A DNA stretch of 64,000 bases from an uncultured Bacteroidales bacterium (GTDB taxonomy: Bacteria > Bacteroidota > Bacteroidia > Bacteroidales > Bacteroidaceae): positions 124,001 to 188,000 of the forward strand of contig CACYZY010000002.1 in assembly GCA_902779085.1 (NCBI GenBank), in the 5' to 3' direction. The stretch's first letter is position 1, and the number at the start of each line of letters is the position of its first letter. Below, piece after piece: positions 27,055 to 36,226 of this stretch. The notes below the pieces were generated by a model. The model made no database searches, was not told the origin of the DNA, and was given only the letters and a program-made list of their open reading frames with translations. The position numbers and the translations under genes were made by a program.

Positions 27055-28506
27055 ATGACACCCATAGCAGTTATCATTACAGTAGTGGCTTACTTTGCTG
27101 TGTTGTTCGGCGTTTCATACTGGGCAGGACGAAAGGCGGACAATGCGGGATTCTTTCAGGGAGGCAAGCAATCAAAATGGTATATGGTGGCGTTTGCCAT
27201 GATAGGGGCAAGCATATCAGGTGTGACATATGTATCCGTGCCAGGCATGGTGGGAGTTTCACAGTTTGGTTACCTGCAGCTAATTATGGGTTTCATGGCG
27301 GGACAATTAGTGATTGCACTTGTACTTACGCCACTATTCTACCGCATGCAATTAGTGAGTGTGTATCAGTTTCTGGAACAACGACTGGGCAATAGTTCAT
27401 ACCATACAGGAGCATGGTTCTTCTTTATCTCAAAAATGTTGGGTGCAGCCGTGCGTCTGTATTTGGTGTGTCTGACCTTCCAACTGCTAATATTCGAACC
27501 TTTTCACCTTCCTTTCATTCTTAATGTGCTGGTTTCAATACTGATAGTATGGCTCTATACTTACAGAGGGGGCGTGAAAAGCCTTATTTGGACGGATTCG
27601 CTGAAAACACTTTGCCTCATTGTGTCTGTGGTGCTGTGCATCTGGTTTATCGCCAAAAACCTGGGCATGGATTGGGGCACTATGATGACGGCCATTAGCG
27701 ATGACAGACTAAGCCGCGTGTTCTTCTTTGACGACGTTAACAGCAGGCAGTTCTTCTGGAAACAGTTCCTGGCGGGAGTGTTTACACAGATTGCAATGAA
27801 TGGTCTGGACCAGGATATGATGCAACGTAATCTGAGCTGCCGCAATTCGAGGGAGAGCCAGATGAACATGGTGGTGAGCATGGTACTACAGTTTGTGGTG
27901 ATAGCTATCTTCTTGATGCTGGGCGCACTGTTGTATATTTTCGTAGAAAGGCAAGGCATTGTGGTGGAGAAAAGTGATACGCTTTTTACCATCGTAGCTA
28001 CTGGGGGATATCTGCCTATCATCGTAGGCATCTTGTTCGTGATAGGTCTCACAGCATCAGCCTATTCCGCTGCGGGCTCTGCTCTAACGGCACTGACTAC
28101 TTCGTTTACCGTAGATATATTGGGGACGAAAGGCAAGATGGAGGACGAGGTGAAACAGACCAGACAACGGGTACACGTAGGCATGGCAGTAGTGATGGGT
28201 ATCAGCATTCTGGTGTTTAACCTGTTGAATAATACGAGTGTAATAGATGCAGTATATATACTAGCCAGCTATACGTATGGTCCGATACTCGGCATGTTTG
28301 CCTTCGGCATACTGACCAAATGGAAAGTGCGTGACAGGCTAATTCCGTTAGTAGCGATAGTGGCACCATTGCTGTGCTTTATTTTGGATAAAAATTCGGA
28401 GGTTTGGTTCAATGGCTATCAGTTCAGCTACGAAATACTGATATTGAATGCTGTATTTACGTTCATTGGATTGTGTTTGATAAAATTGAGAATTGCAAAT
28501 GAATGA
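27055..28506 (+). CDS. Sodium:solute symporter family transporter
   Basis: This 483-residue inner-membrane protein has about 13 hydrophobic helices and SSS family features: AFAMIGASISGVTYVSVPGM in helix 2, NGLDQDMMQRNLSCRN after helix 7, and TASAYSAAGSALTALTTSFTVDI near residue 337, which holds the Na+-binding Ser/Thr region. The substrate cannot be read from sequence; relatives carry sugars, sialic acid or amino acids. It starts the operon with the GT2, DUF4922, SpoIID, AmpG-like and kinase genes, which suggests a sugar derivative, possibly a cell-wall amino sugar. Confidence 0.88.
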   Translation: MTPIAVIITVVAYFAVLFGVSYWAGRKADNAGFFQGGKQSKWYMVAFAMIGASISGVTYVSVPGMVGVSQFGYLQLIMGFMAGQLVIALVLTPLFYRMQLVSVYQFLEQRLGNSSYHTGAWFFFISKMLGAAVRLYLVCLTFQLLIFEPFHLPFILNVLVSILIVWLYTYRGGVKSLIWTDSLKTLCLIVSVVLCIWFIAKNLGMDWGTMMTAISDDRLSRVFFFDDVNSRQFFWKQFLAGVFTQIAMNGLDQDMMQRNLSCRNSRESQMNMVVSMVLQFVVIAIFLMLGALLYIFVERQGIVVEKSDTLFTIVATGGYLPIIVGILFVIGLTASAYSAAGSALTALTTSFTVDILGTKGKMEDEVKQTRQRVHVGMAVVMGISILVFNLLNNTSVIDAVYILASYTYGPILGMFAFGILTKWKVRDRLIPLVAIVAPLLCFILDKNSEVWFNGYQFSYEILILNAVFTFIGLCLIKLRIANE

Positions 28507-28515
28507 TTGAATAAT

Positions 28516-29838
28516 ATGAATAGTTTTCATTTTAATAATGTGTCGTCAGCGGAGATAAGGAAGATTGCCGAGGAAGCTATGGGTGAGACTACATTGCTCT
28601 ATTTAAAGGATACTGAGGTGATATGGGGCTACCGTGCTGAAGAACGCATGAGACAGGTGATGGAGACTACGGGTGCCGCTATGGTGTATGCCGACCACTA
28701 TGTGGTGAAGAACGAAAAGACGGAGAAGGCGCCTGTGATTGACTATCAGCTGGGCTCGCTTCGCGACGACTTTGACTTTGGTGCAGTAGTGATGTTGCGC
28801 ACATCAGCACTTAAAGAGGCTGTAAGCAGAATGAAAGCTAACTACCACTATGCGGGATTTTACGACCTGCGATTGAAACTAGCTGGTAAATACGAGTTTA
28901 CGCATATCAATGAATATCTCTATACAGAGCAGGAACACGATCTGCGACTGAGTGGCCAGAAGCAGTTTGACTATGTGGACCCTCGCAATAGGGAAAGGCA
29001 GATTGAGATGGAGAAAGCCTGCACGGAGCACCTGAAAGTGATTGGTGCCTACCTACCACCTCGATTCAAAACTGTTAACTTTGACCAACAGGCGTTTGAA
29101 GTGGAAGCATCTGTAGTCATTCCTGTAAAAAACCGTGTAAAGACCATAAGTGATGCCATCAATTCTGTGCTGTGCCAAGAAACAGACTTCCCCTTCAACG
29201 TGATAGTGGTAGATAACCATTCAACGGACGGGACAACCGATTTGATCGAGAAACTAGCTAGTGATAAGCGGGTAATTCATGTGGTACCTGATCGCACAGA
29301 CTTGGGCATAGGTGGCTGTTGGAACATGGCCATCGACCATCCTCAATGTGGCAAGTTTGCCATCCAGCTGGACAGTGACGATCTATATAGTGACCAATAT
29401 ACTCTGCGCAAAATGGTATACGCATTTTACGAGCAGCAATGTGCTATGGTGGTGGGCACCTATCGTATGACAGACTTCGACTTAAACACACTACCTCCTG
29501 GCATTATTGACCACAAGGAGTGGACACCTGAGAATGGTCGAAACAATGCTTTGCGCATCAACGGGCTGGGTGCACCGAGGGCTTTCTTTACTCCCGTCAT
29601 CAGACAAATAGGATTTCCTAATACCAGCTATGGAGAGGACTATGCAGTGGGATTGGCCGTGAGCAGGCACTACCAAATAGGACGTGTGTATGATGTGGTG
29701 TATTTGTGTCGCCGATGGAGTGGTAATTCTGATGCTGCACTAGATGCCTTTCAATTGAATGCCAACAACTTGTATAAAGACCGTATAAGAACTTGGGAGG
29801 TAGAAGCGAGAAGGACCATTGACTATTATGGTTATTGA
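28516..29838 (+). CDS. Family 2 glycosyltransferase with an additional N-terminal GT-A-like half
   Basis: This 440-residue protein has a GT2 domain from about residue 195: ASVVIPVKNRVKTISDAINS, then VDNHSTDGTTDLIEKL, and the metal-binding DSDD in FAIQLDSDDLYSDQYTL. Residues 1-180 look like the back half of another GT-A fold (YADHYVV, FYDLRLKLAGKY, INEYLYTEQEHD) without its nucleotide-binding start. No signal peptide or membrane helix is seen, so it acts in the cytoplasm. A TTG at 28507 was passed over in favour of the ATG at 28516. The symporter ends 9 nt upstream, and the next gene overlaps the 3' end. Confidence 0.82.
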   Translation: MNSFHFNNVSSAEIRKIAEEAMGETTLLYLKDTEVIWGYRAEERMRQVMETTGAAMVYADHYVVKNEKTEKAPVIDYQLGSLRDDFDFGAVVMLRTSALKEAVSRMKANYHYAGFYDLRLKLAGKYEFTHINEYLYTEQEHDLRLSGQKQFDYVDPRNRERQIEMEKACTEHLKVIGAYLPPRFKTVNFDQQAFEVEASVVIPVKNRVKTISDAINSVLCQETDFPFNVIVVDNHSTDGTTDLIEKLASDKRVIHVVPDRTDLGIGGCWNMAIDHPQCGKFAIQLDSDDLYSDQYTLRKMVYAFYEQQCAMVVGTYRMTDFDLNTLPPGIIDHKEWTPENGRNNALRINGLGAPRAFFTPVIRQIGFPNTSYGEDYAVGLAVSRHYQIGRVYDVVYLCRRWSGNSDAALDAFQLNANNLYKDRIRTWEVEARRTIDYYGY

Positions 29839-30679
29839 AAATGACATATTAATAAAAACATTATACATCGGTAAGACAATGTTTAATGTTCAATTCAATA
29901 AGGCGAGGGTGCGTTCGTCGGCTGCAAAGACTGATGCGGCTAGCATAGCCAAGCGCCCTTGTTTCTTATGTAAAGAGAACAGACCTCCTAATCAGCCAAG
30001 TAAGAACTGGAAAGGCAGATATGAGATATTGAGGAACCCATTCCCAATCTTTCCGAAGCATTTGACTATTCCTTCCTATGAACATACACCCCAACAGATT
30101 AAGGGACGGTTTACTGATATGCAGGCATTGGCTGCAGAATTACCCGAATTCACTGTTTTTTTTAATGGTGCGAGATGCGGAGCTTCGGCACCTGACCACA
30201 TGCATTTTCAAGCAGGAAGCCGACATTTCATGCCCATCGAACAACAATGGCAGGAAAGCATAGGGGAACATCTAGCTGTGGAGGGAGAAGCTCGTCTGCA
30301 TATCATGGCTAATGACCCTCGCAAGACTTTAGTGATGATAGCGGACAAGGCTGACGATGCTGTAAGACTTTTTGAGAAAGTACTGCTAGCTCTAGATGAA
30401 TCGATGGTGAATGTGCTGTGCTATTACGAAAATAAACAGTGGTTTACCTTTATATTTCCGAGAACGAAACATCGCCCAGAATGCTACTTTACAGCAAGTG
30501 ACGAGCAGATGATCATTAGCCCGGCATCAGTAGATTTAGGGGGTGTGTTCATTACCGTCAGAGAAGAAGATTATGAACGTTTGGACGCCACACGCTTAGA
30601 AGTTATTCTAAAGGAAGTTTGCTGGCAAGAACAAGAAATAAAACTGTTTAACCATAGATTAAGAAACTGCTATACCTAA
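29828..30679 (+). CDS. DUF4922 protein, HIT/GalT-like nucleotidyl-sugar phosphorylase candidate
   Basis: This 283-residue protein carries RPCFLCKENRPPNQ near residue 45 and the histidine motif APDHMHFQAGSRHF near 118. HMHFQ matches the HxHxQ of HIT, GalT and ADP/GDP-glucose phosphorylase-type enzymes. I infer a transferase or phosphorylase acting on nucleotide sugars or sugar phosphates; the substrate is unknown. An ATG at 29819 also exists; 29828 overlaps the GT2 gene by 11 nt, while the ATG at 29879 (MFNVQFNKARV) would remove the overlap but lose residues that homologues usually have. Confidence 0.78.
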   Translation: MVIENDILIKTLYIGKTMFNVQFNKARVRSSAAKTDAASIAKRPCFLCKENRPPNQPSKNWKGRYEILRNPFPIFPKHLTIPSYEHTPQQIKGRFTDMQALAAELPEFTVFFNGARCGASAPDHMHFQAGSRHFMPIEQQWQESIGEHLAVEGEARLHIMANDPRKTLVMIADKADDAVRLFEKVLLALDESMVNVLCYYENKQWFTFIFPRTKHRPECYFTASDEQMIISPASVDLGGVFITVREEDYERLDATRLEVILKEVCWQEQEIKLFNHRLRNCYT

Positions 30680-30691
30680 AAAAATTATTAT

Positions 30692-31942
30692 ATGCAGGAA
30701 CCTGAGATACAAGTAGGACTACTATCAAATCACGAGATTTCGTTTATATTGCATGGCAAGTACCATGTGGTTTCCCCTAAAGGCAACCCTGTACCCAACT
30801 TCAAATTCGTTGATGGGATGCAAAGTGCATCTATGGAAGATGGACAGATTGTATGGAACGGAGAGCATTTTAACGGATTGTTGTTTTTCCCAATTGAACC
30901 TGATAAGAACCTATTTGAGCTAAAGGATGTGATGATAGGTAAGCATTTCCATTGGCAACAGCACGAAAACCAATGTTTTCAGGGTACTTTACGCTTGATT
31001 ATTGAGGGAGATGAGATCACTGCTATCAACATCATCAACACAGAGAGATACTTGACAAGTGTGATTGCCAGTGAGATGAGTGCAACAGCCTCGTTGGAGT
31101 TACTGAAGGCGCATGCAGTGATTTCACGCAGCTGGTTGCTGGCACAACTCACCCAACAACCATGCAATGCCTATCAGGAGTGTGGCCATAGTAATGATGA
31201 GGAGATAGTGAGGTGGTACAACCGTTCTGCCCACCAGCATTATGATGTGTGTGCAGATGACCATTGCCAGCGTTACCAAGGCGTTACCAAGGTAACTACC
31301 GATGTGGCCAAAGAAGCAGTGGAGCAGACCCGTGGTGAGATCCTGATTTATAATGGGGAGATTTGTGATACTCGTTTCTCAAAATGTTGTGGGGGTGTGA
31401 CTGAGATATTCAGCACGTGCTGGGAGGACAAGGACTACCCTTACTTGACTGATGTCATCGACCCTTATTGTGGAATGGCCGACCAACATATACTGAGTCA
31501 GGTGATGGTGGACTACGACCAGCAGACTACCGACTTCTATCACTGGACAGTAACATACACCCAACAAGAATTGCACGATATGTTACTGACCAACACGGGT
31601 ATAGACTTTGGTGACATAATCGACTTAGAGCCTTTAGCACGTGGCACTAGTGGACGCATCTTCAGACTGAAGATTGTAGGCAGTCAGCGAACACTGATTA
31701 TTGGCAAGGAATTGGAGATTCGCAAAACTTTGTCAAAGTCACATCTTTTTAGTTCGGCTTTTACAGTAGAGAGGCAGGGCGAAGACATTATACCATCGGC
31801 TTTTGTACTGCATGGCGCAGGATGGGGACATGGTGTAGGCCTTTGCCAAATAGGTGCTGCTGTAATGGGAGAAAAGGGATTCAAATATAAAGATATTTTA
31901 CTGCACTATTATAAAGGGGCAAAGGTTGAGAAAATGTATTAA
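30692..31942 (+). CDS. SpoIID/LytB-domain protein without a signal peptide
   Basis: SpoIID-type proteins are lytic transglycosylases that cut peptidoglycan stripped of stem peptides. The 416-residue product has an N-terminal beta region (about 1-105), the catalytic-type ASEMSATASLELLKAHAV near residue 129 (Glu of SEM), the Cys-rich CDTRFSKCCGGVTEIFSTCW near 226, and the typical end GAGWGHGVGLCQIGA near 376. It begins MQEPEIQVGLLSNHEIS with no hydrophobic leader, and a stop codon lies 15 nt upstream in frame, so a missed signal peptide is excluded. This suggests work on imported muropeptides in the cytoplasm, in line with the next gene. Confidence 0.85.
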   Translation: MQEPEIQVGLLSNHEISFILHGKYHVVSPKGNPVPNFKFVDGMQSASMEDGQIVWNGEHFNGLLFFPIEPDKNLFELKDVMIGKHFHWQQHENQCFQGTLRLIIEGDEITAINIINTERYLTSVIASEMSATASLELLKAHAVISRSWLLAQLTQQPCNAYQECGHSNDEEIVRWYNRSAHQHYDVCADDHCQRYQGVTKVTTDVAKEAVEQTRGEILIYNGEICDTRFSKCCGGVTEIFSTCWEDKDYPYLTDVIDPYCGMADQHILSQVMVDYDQQTTDFYHWTVTYTQQELHDMLLTNTGIDFGDIIDLEPLARGTSGRIFRLKIVGSQRTLIIGKELEIRKTLSKSHLFSSAFTVERQGEDIIPSAFVLHGAGWGHGVGLCQIGAAVMGEKGFKYKDILLHYYKGAKVEKMY

Positions 31943-31947
31943 GTAAT

Positions 31948-33198
31948 ATGGAGAATAGAAAGAAAAGTTGGACGTGGATACCCACTCTATATTTAGCAGA
32001 GGGATTACCCTATGTGGCAGTTATGACAATAAGCGTCATCATGTATAAGAAGTTGGGCATATCGAACACAGACATAGCTCTTTACACTTCATGGTTATAT
32101 CTGCCTTGGGTAATTAAACCTTTCTGGAGTCCGTTTGTAGATCTCATCAAGACTAAGCGCTGGTGGATTACTGCAATGCAGTTGCTCATTGGTGCAGGCT
32201 TTGCGGGAGTGGCATTCACGCTACCCATTAACACATTCTTTGCGTGGTCGTTGGCCATCTTTTGGTTGGTAGCATTCAGCTCTGCTACCCACGATATAGC
32301 AGCCGATGGGTTTTATATGCTGGCCTTGGACGAACAAGACCAAGCATTCTTCGTAGGAATCAGAAGCACATTTTACAGGATAGCCACCATAGCAGGACAA
32401 GGTTTACTGGTGATACTGGCTGGTGAGTTGGAGCAACGCATGTCTGTTAATATGGCATGGAGCATTACCTTCTATATCATTTCTGCCCTTTTCATCGCAT
32501 TCTTCCTATATCATAGGTTTGTTTTACCACGACCAACTATCGACAGACCTTCTTCTGACGTTCTGGTGCACAACATTGTTAACGATTTTTTTGCCACTTT
32601 CGTCTCCTTCTTCCGCAAAAAGAATGCTTGGATAGCTATACTGTTCATGCTACTCTATCGTTTGCCAGAGGCGCAGTTGGTGAAGCTCATCAACCCATTC
32701 CTGCTGGATCCTGTGGAGCTAGGAGGTTTGGGACTTACCACCTCTGAAGTGGGTTTTGTATATGGCACAATAGGTATCATTGGCCTGACCATAGGCGGCA
32801 TCATTGGTGGTATTTGTGCCTCGAAAGGAGGTTTGCAACGTTGGTTGTGGCCCATGGCACTAAGTTTGGTGCTACCCAACCTGGTGTATGTATTGCTGGG
32901 CTTATATCAGCCACAGAGCATCTTCTTGGTTTCGCTAAGTGTATTTATTGAGCAGTTTGGCTACGGCTTTGGCTTTACGGCCTATATGCTCTACCTGATA
33001 CATTACTCACGAGGGCCACAAGCCACTGCCCATTATGCCATCTGTACGGCTTTCATGGCACTGGGCATGATGCTGCCAGGCATGGTGGCAGGCTGGTTAC
33101 AAGAGCAATTGGGGTATGTGGGTTTCTTCTCATGGGTTATGCTGTGTTGCGCAGCAACACTAGTTGCCTGTGGCCTGATAAAGAAATATGACTTATAA
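31948..33198 (+). CDS. AmpG-like major facilitator permease
   Basis: This is a 416-residue, 12-helix MFS protein. The N-terminus WTWIPTLYLAEGLPYVAV, then WVIKPFWSPFVD near residue 53 and SSATHDIAADGFYM near 112 are AmpG-like signatures; AmpG imports GlcNAc-anhydroMurNAc muropeptides from the periplasm. It begins 5 nt after the SpoIID gene and precedes a BadF-type sugar kinase, so the operon looks like muropeptide import and processing. Transport of another disaccharide cannot be excluded from sequence alone. Confidence 0.85.
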   Translation: MENRKKSWTWIPTLYLAEGLPYVAVMTISVIMYKKLGISNTDIALYTSWLYLPWVIKPFWSPFVDLIKTKRWWITAMQLLIGAGFAGVAFTLPINTFFAWSLAIFWLVAFSSATHDIAADGFYMLALDEQDQAFFVGIRSTFYRIATIAGQGLLVILAGELEQRMSVNMAWSITFYIISALFIAFFLYHRFVLPRPTIDRPSSDVLVHNIVNDFFATFVSFFRKKNAWIAILFMLLYRLPEAQLVKLINPFLLDPVELGGLGLTTSEVGFVYGTIGIIGLTIGGIIGGICASKGGLQRWLWPMALSLVLPNLVYVLLGLYQPQSIFLVSLSVFIEQFGYGFGFTAYMLYLIHYSRGPQATAHYAICTAFMALGMMLPGMVAGWLQEQLGYVGFFSWVMLCCAATLVACGLIKKYDL

Positions 33199-33210
33199 AA
33201 CTAAACTCAA

Positions 33211-34056
33211 ATGATACTGATTGCAGACAGCGGATCAACCAAGACCGATTGGTGCCTGATTGATGATGAAGGCCACCGAAAAGACATATCTACTAAAGGG
33301 ATGAACCCCTATCAGCAAAATGAAGAACAGTTAGCAAATGAAGTGTCAACAAGCCTCGTTCCTCAGTTACCCACTACTACCATCGATGGTGTCTATTTCT
33401 ATGGTGCAGGTTGCATCTACGACAAGATACCTCTGATGGAACGGGTACTGAGAAGTAAAATAAACATAGCAGGTCATTGCGAGGTCAACTCCGATATGTT
33501 GGGTGTGGCACGTGCTTTGTGTGGTCATGAAGCTGGAATTGCCTGCATTTTGGGTACAGGATCCAATACATGTTTTTATGATGGAGAAAAAATCACAAAA
33601 AATGTATCTTCGTTAGGCTTTATCCTAGGCGATGAAGGCAGTGGTTCCGCTTTGGGTAAGCTATTCGTCAACTCGCTCTATAAAGGATTGTTAGGAGAAG
33701 AAATTAAGGAGGAGTTCGAACACACATTCAATTTGGATACAGGAAAGGTCATCGAAAGTGTCTATCGTCAGCCCTACCCCAACCGTTTCTTGGCCAGCTT
33801 TGCACCTTTTATCTATCAGCATCGCCATGACGAAAAAGTGTATCAACAAATTTTTGCGAACTTCGATGCTTTATTCAAACACTGTCTGGTTCAATATGAC
33901 TACCAGCATTACTCCATACATTTCTGCGGATCTATTGCCTGGTTTTTCCGTGAGATACTCGAAAAAGTTGCAGTCTTCCACCAATTCACTATCGGTACCA
34001 TAGAAAGAGCTCCTTTAGATGGATTGGTAAAATATCATCAACTATTTTTACGATAG
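33211..34056 (+). CDS. BadF/BadG/BcrA-type ATPase, probable N-acetylglucosamine or N-acetylmuramate kinase
   Basis: This 281-residue ASKHA-fold protein starts ILIADSGSTKTDWCLID (phosphate-1 loop), has a central ACILGTGSNTCFYDG near residue 113 (phosphate-2), GFILGDEGSGSALGK near 138, and HFCGSIAWFFRE near 241. The GDEGSG motif is typical of GlcNAc-kinase-like members. In the AmpG/SpoIID context it would phosphorylate amino sugars released from muropeptides; MurNAc kinase activity is also possible. Its 3' end overlaps the convergent ABC permease gene by 19 nt. Confidence 0.85.
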   Translation: MILIADSGSTKTDWCLIDDEGHRKDISTKGMNPYQQNEEQLANEVSTSLVPQLPTTTIDGVYFYGAGCIYDKIPLMERVLRSKINIAGHCEVNSDMLGVARALCGHEAGIACILGTGSNTCFYDGEKITKNVSSLGFILGDEGSGSALGKLFVNSLYKGLLGEEIKEEFEHTFNLDTGKVIESVYRQPYPNRFLASFAPFIYQHRHDEKVYQQIFANFDALFKHCLVQYDYQHYSIHFCGSIAWFFREILEKVAVFHQFTIGTIERAPLDGLVKYHQLFLR

Positions 34057-35141
34057 CTCAATATTGCCCATCCACCCATGAAGAAGGCAATGCAAGCAAG
34101 GGCAAGGACTTGGTGATAGATACTATGAAAATCGCCCCCACGGATAAAGACAGTGCGGATTGCATCGATAAAATAATGCATGGGATTGATATAGGTAGTC
34201 AGATAGGCCCAAGTTGGCATAGAACGAGTAGGAGTAAAGAGGCCACTGAGCAACATCATACACACTACAAAGAACCACATGACGAAGATGGCTTGCTGCA
34301 TGGTGTCGCTATAATTGGAAACGATAAGTCCAAATGAGCTCCAGAATAAGGCCAGCAGCATGGCAATGAGATAAACCAAAGCAAGGTTACCTTGGCAAGT
34401 AATGCCATAGACAAGCCATGCCAACAAGAAGCATACTGTCATGACGAAGAGGGCTATGAGCCAATAAGGTATCAGCTTGGCCAAAATAAATTCCCACTTC
34501 CTGACAGGAGTTACATTCATCTGCTCAATGGTACCCGCCTCTTTTTCTCCCACAATGTTGAGGGCAGGGAGGAATCCACAGAGCATCATCATCAAGATTG
34601 CCATCAATGCTGGAATCATGAAAACTTTGTAGTTCTGGTTTTTATTGTAGAGCGACAAGACATTCATGGATGATTGACTATAATAGCTTGTGGACCTGAT
34701 ACTTCTGCAATTTGATGCTACAATTTGTGATAAGTAGACAGAGCCCATGGAACCTTTTGTTCCATTAACGGCATTGGCAGCAATGAGAACCTGGGGCATT
34801 TGGCCATTAGTCATATCTTTTTCGTAATCAGGAGGGATGACCAGCACCACATCAGTCTGGGTATGCTCGATTTCTTTTAAAGCCTCATCATAAGAAGATT
34901 TCTGCCCATTAAAGATGAAATAGTTACTGGACTCTATCTTATGAACCAATTGCTGGGATAGCATACTTCGGTCGTTATCTACCACATCCACTACAATATT
35001 CTTGACTTCCATATTCATTACCCACGGCATCACACACATAATCATGATGGGGAAGACAAAAATAAGACGAGGCAGGAAACTATTGCGCCTAATCTGCAAA
35101 AACTCTTTATGTATGAGATATTTCAGCGTCATATTATTCAA
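34038..35141 (-). CDS. ABC-2 type permease, second of two
   Basis: This 367-residue permease has an N-terminal helix, a periplasmic loop of about 140 residues, and five C-terminal helices. NIVGEKEAGTIEQMNVTPVRKWEFILAK near residue 200 is the cytoplasmic coupling segment (EKExGTxEQ). It resembles YbhS/YbhR and YhhJ-type drug exporters. It overlaps the upstream permease gene by 8 nt and is the last gene of the five-gene efflux operon; its end overlaps the convergent kinase gene. Confidence 0.88.
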   Translation of the reverse strand: MNNMTLKYLIHKEFLQIRRNSFLPRLIFVFPIMIMCVMPWVMNMEVKNIVVDVVDNDRSMLSQQLVHKIESSNYFIFNGQKSSYDEALKEIEHTQTDVVLVIPPDYEKDMTNGQMPQVLIAANAVNGTKGSMGSVYLSQIVASNCRSIRSTSYYSQSSMNVLSLYNKNQNYKVFMIPALMAILMMMLCGFLPALNIVGEKEAGTIEQMNVTPVRKWEFILAKLIPYWLIALFVMTVCFLLAWLVYGITCQGNLALVYLIAMLLALFWSSFGLIVSNYSDTMQQAIFVMWFFVVCMMLLSGLFTPTRSMPTWAYLTTYINPMHYFIDAIRTVFIRGGDFHSIYHQVLALACIAFFMGGWAILSYRKNS

Positions 35142-36222
35142 GTCGTTGTTTGAATTTAGCTAAGGCCAATCCCAAAAGGGCTATGGTAAATCCAAGGAGA
35201 ATGAACAACTCTTTGGCTACCTCCTGAATACCTACACCCATAATCATCAACTTGCGCATAGCCTGAATATAATATCGAGGGGGTATAACAGCAGAAATCC
35301 ACTGCAAAATTTGAGGCATACTCTCTATTGGAAACAACATACCAGAAAGCATGACAATGGGCAGCAACAATACCATTGCCGACATCAGCAATGCCACCAA
35401 CTGAGTCTGCGCTATATTCGAGATGAGAAGACCCAGAGATAATGCCAACAATATATATATAGTGGATAAAACATAAATCCAAATTATAGAACCCTGCAAG
35501 GGGACAACCAAGACAAAACGAGCCATCAAGAGGATGCAGGTAAGGATAAAGAATGCTAAAACCAAATAAGGGATAGCCTTAGAAATAATAATCATCAAAG
35601 GCTTGACGGGAGAAACAAGCAATACCTCCATTGTACCACGTTCTTTCTCGCGAACGATGGAGATGGATGTCATCATAGCACACACCAGCATCAGCAACAT
35701 GCCCATGATAGCAGGAACAAAATTGTAGGCAGAACGCATTTGAGGGTTATACAACAATTTCAAATTGACCACAGTAACTACTCCCTGTCCTACATTCGCT
35801 ACTAAAGGTGTATTTGCCAATATGGTTTGCTGAGCATAAGTAGTCCATTGCTGTGCCATATTGGGGTCACTACCATCCACTATCAGTTGGATGCCTGAGC
35901 CTTTAGTGGCATAATCTGTTCCAAAAACAATAGCCATATCTGCCTTTTGGTTACGAATCAGTCGCTCAGCTTCTAGTGGTGAAGGAACGGTGGTAACGAT
36001 AACGAAATATTCAGAAGCATTGAGCCTTTCGATAACTTGCTGTGTTTGATAATCCATGGAAGAAGTGACAACCACTGTACGCACATTTCTCACATCTGTT
36101 GTGATGGCAAAACCAAAAAGCAGCATCAGAGCAATAGGCATACCAAACAAGATCAGCATAGTACGCTTATCACGCAAAATGTGTTTTGCCTCTTTTAATA
36201 TGAATGAGAAAAATAGCTTCAT
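35134..36222 (-). CDS. ABC-2 type permease, first of two
   Basis: This 362-residue protein has the same layout as the next permease: an N-terminal helix, a large periplasmic region (about 45-175), and a C-terminal set of helices. The coupling segment SIVREKERGTMEVLLVSPVK is near residue 190 and GMLFPIESMPQIL near 294. The two permeases probably form a heterodimer. It follows the ATPase gene by 4 nt. Confidence 0.88.
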   Translation of the reverse strand: MKLFFSFILKEAKHILRDKRTMLILFGMPIALMLLFGFAITTDVRNVRTVVVTSSMDYQTQQVIERLNASEYFVIVTTVPSPLEAERLIRNQKADMAIVFGTDYATKGSGIQLIVDGSDPNMAQQWTTYAQQTILANTPLVANVGQGVVTVVNLKLLYNPQMRSAYNFVPAIMGMLLMLVCAMMTSISIVREKERGTMEVLLVSPVKPLMIIISKAIPYLVLAFFILTCILLMARFVLVVPLQGSIIWIYVLSTIYILLALSLGLLISNIAQTQLVALLMSAMVLLLPIVMLSGMLFPIESMPQILQWISAVIPPRYYIQAMRKLMIMGVGIQEVAKELFILLGFTIALLGLALAKFKQRLE

Positions 36223-36226
36223 TGCA

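Noticed and set aside
34038..34056. Overlap of the kinase and ABC permease genes as a sign of frameshift
   Set aside because: Both proteins have complete family-like ends; a short convergent overlap is common in compact genomes.
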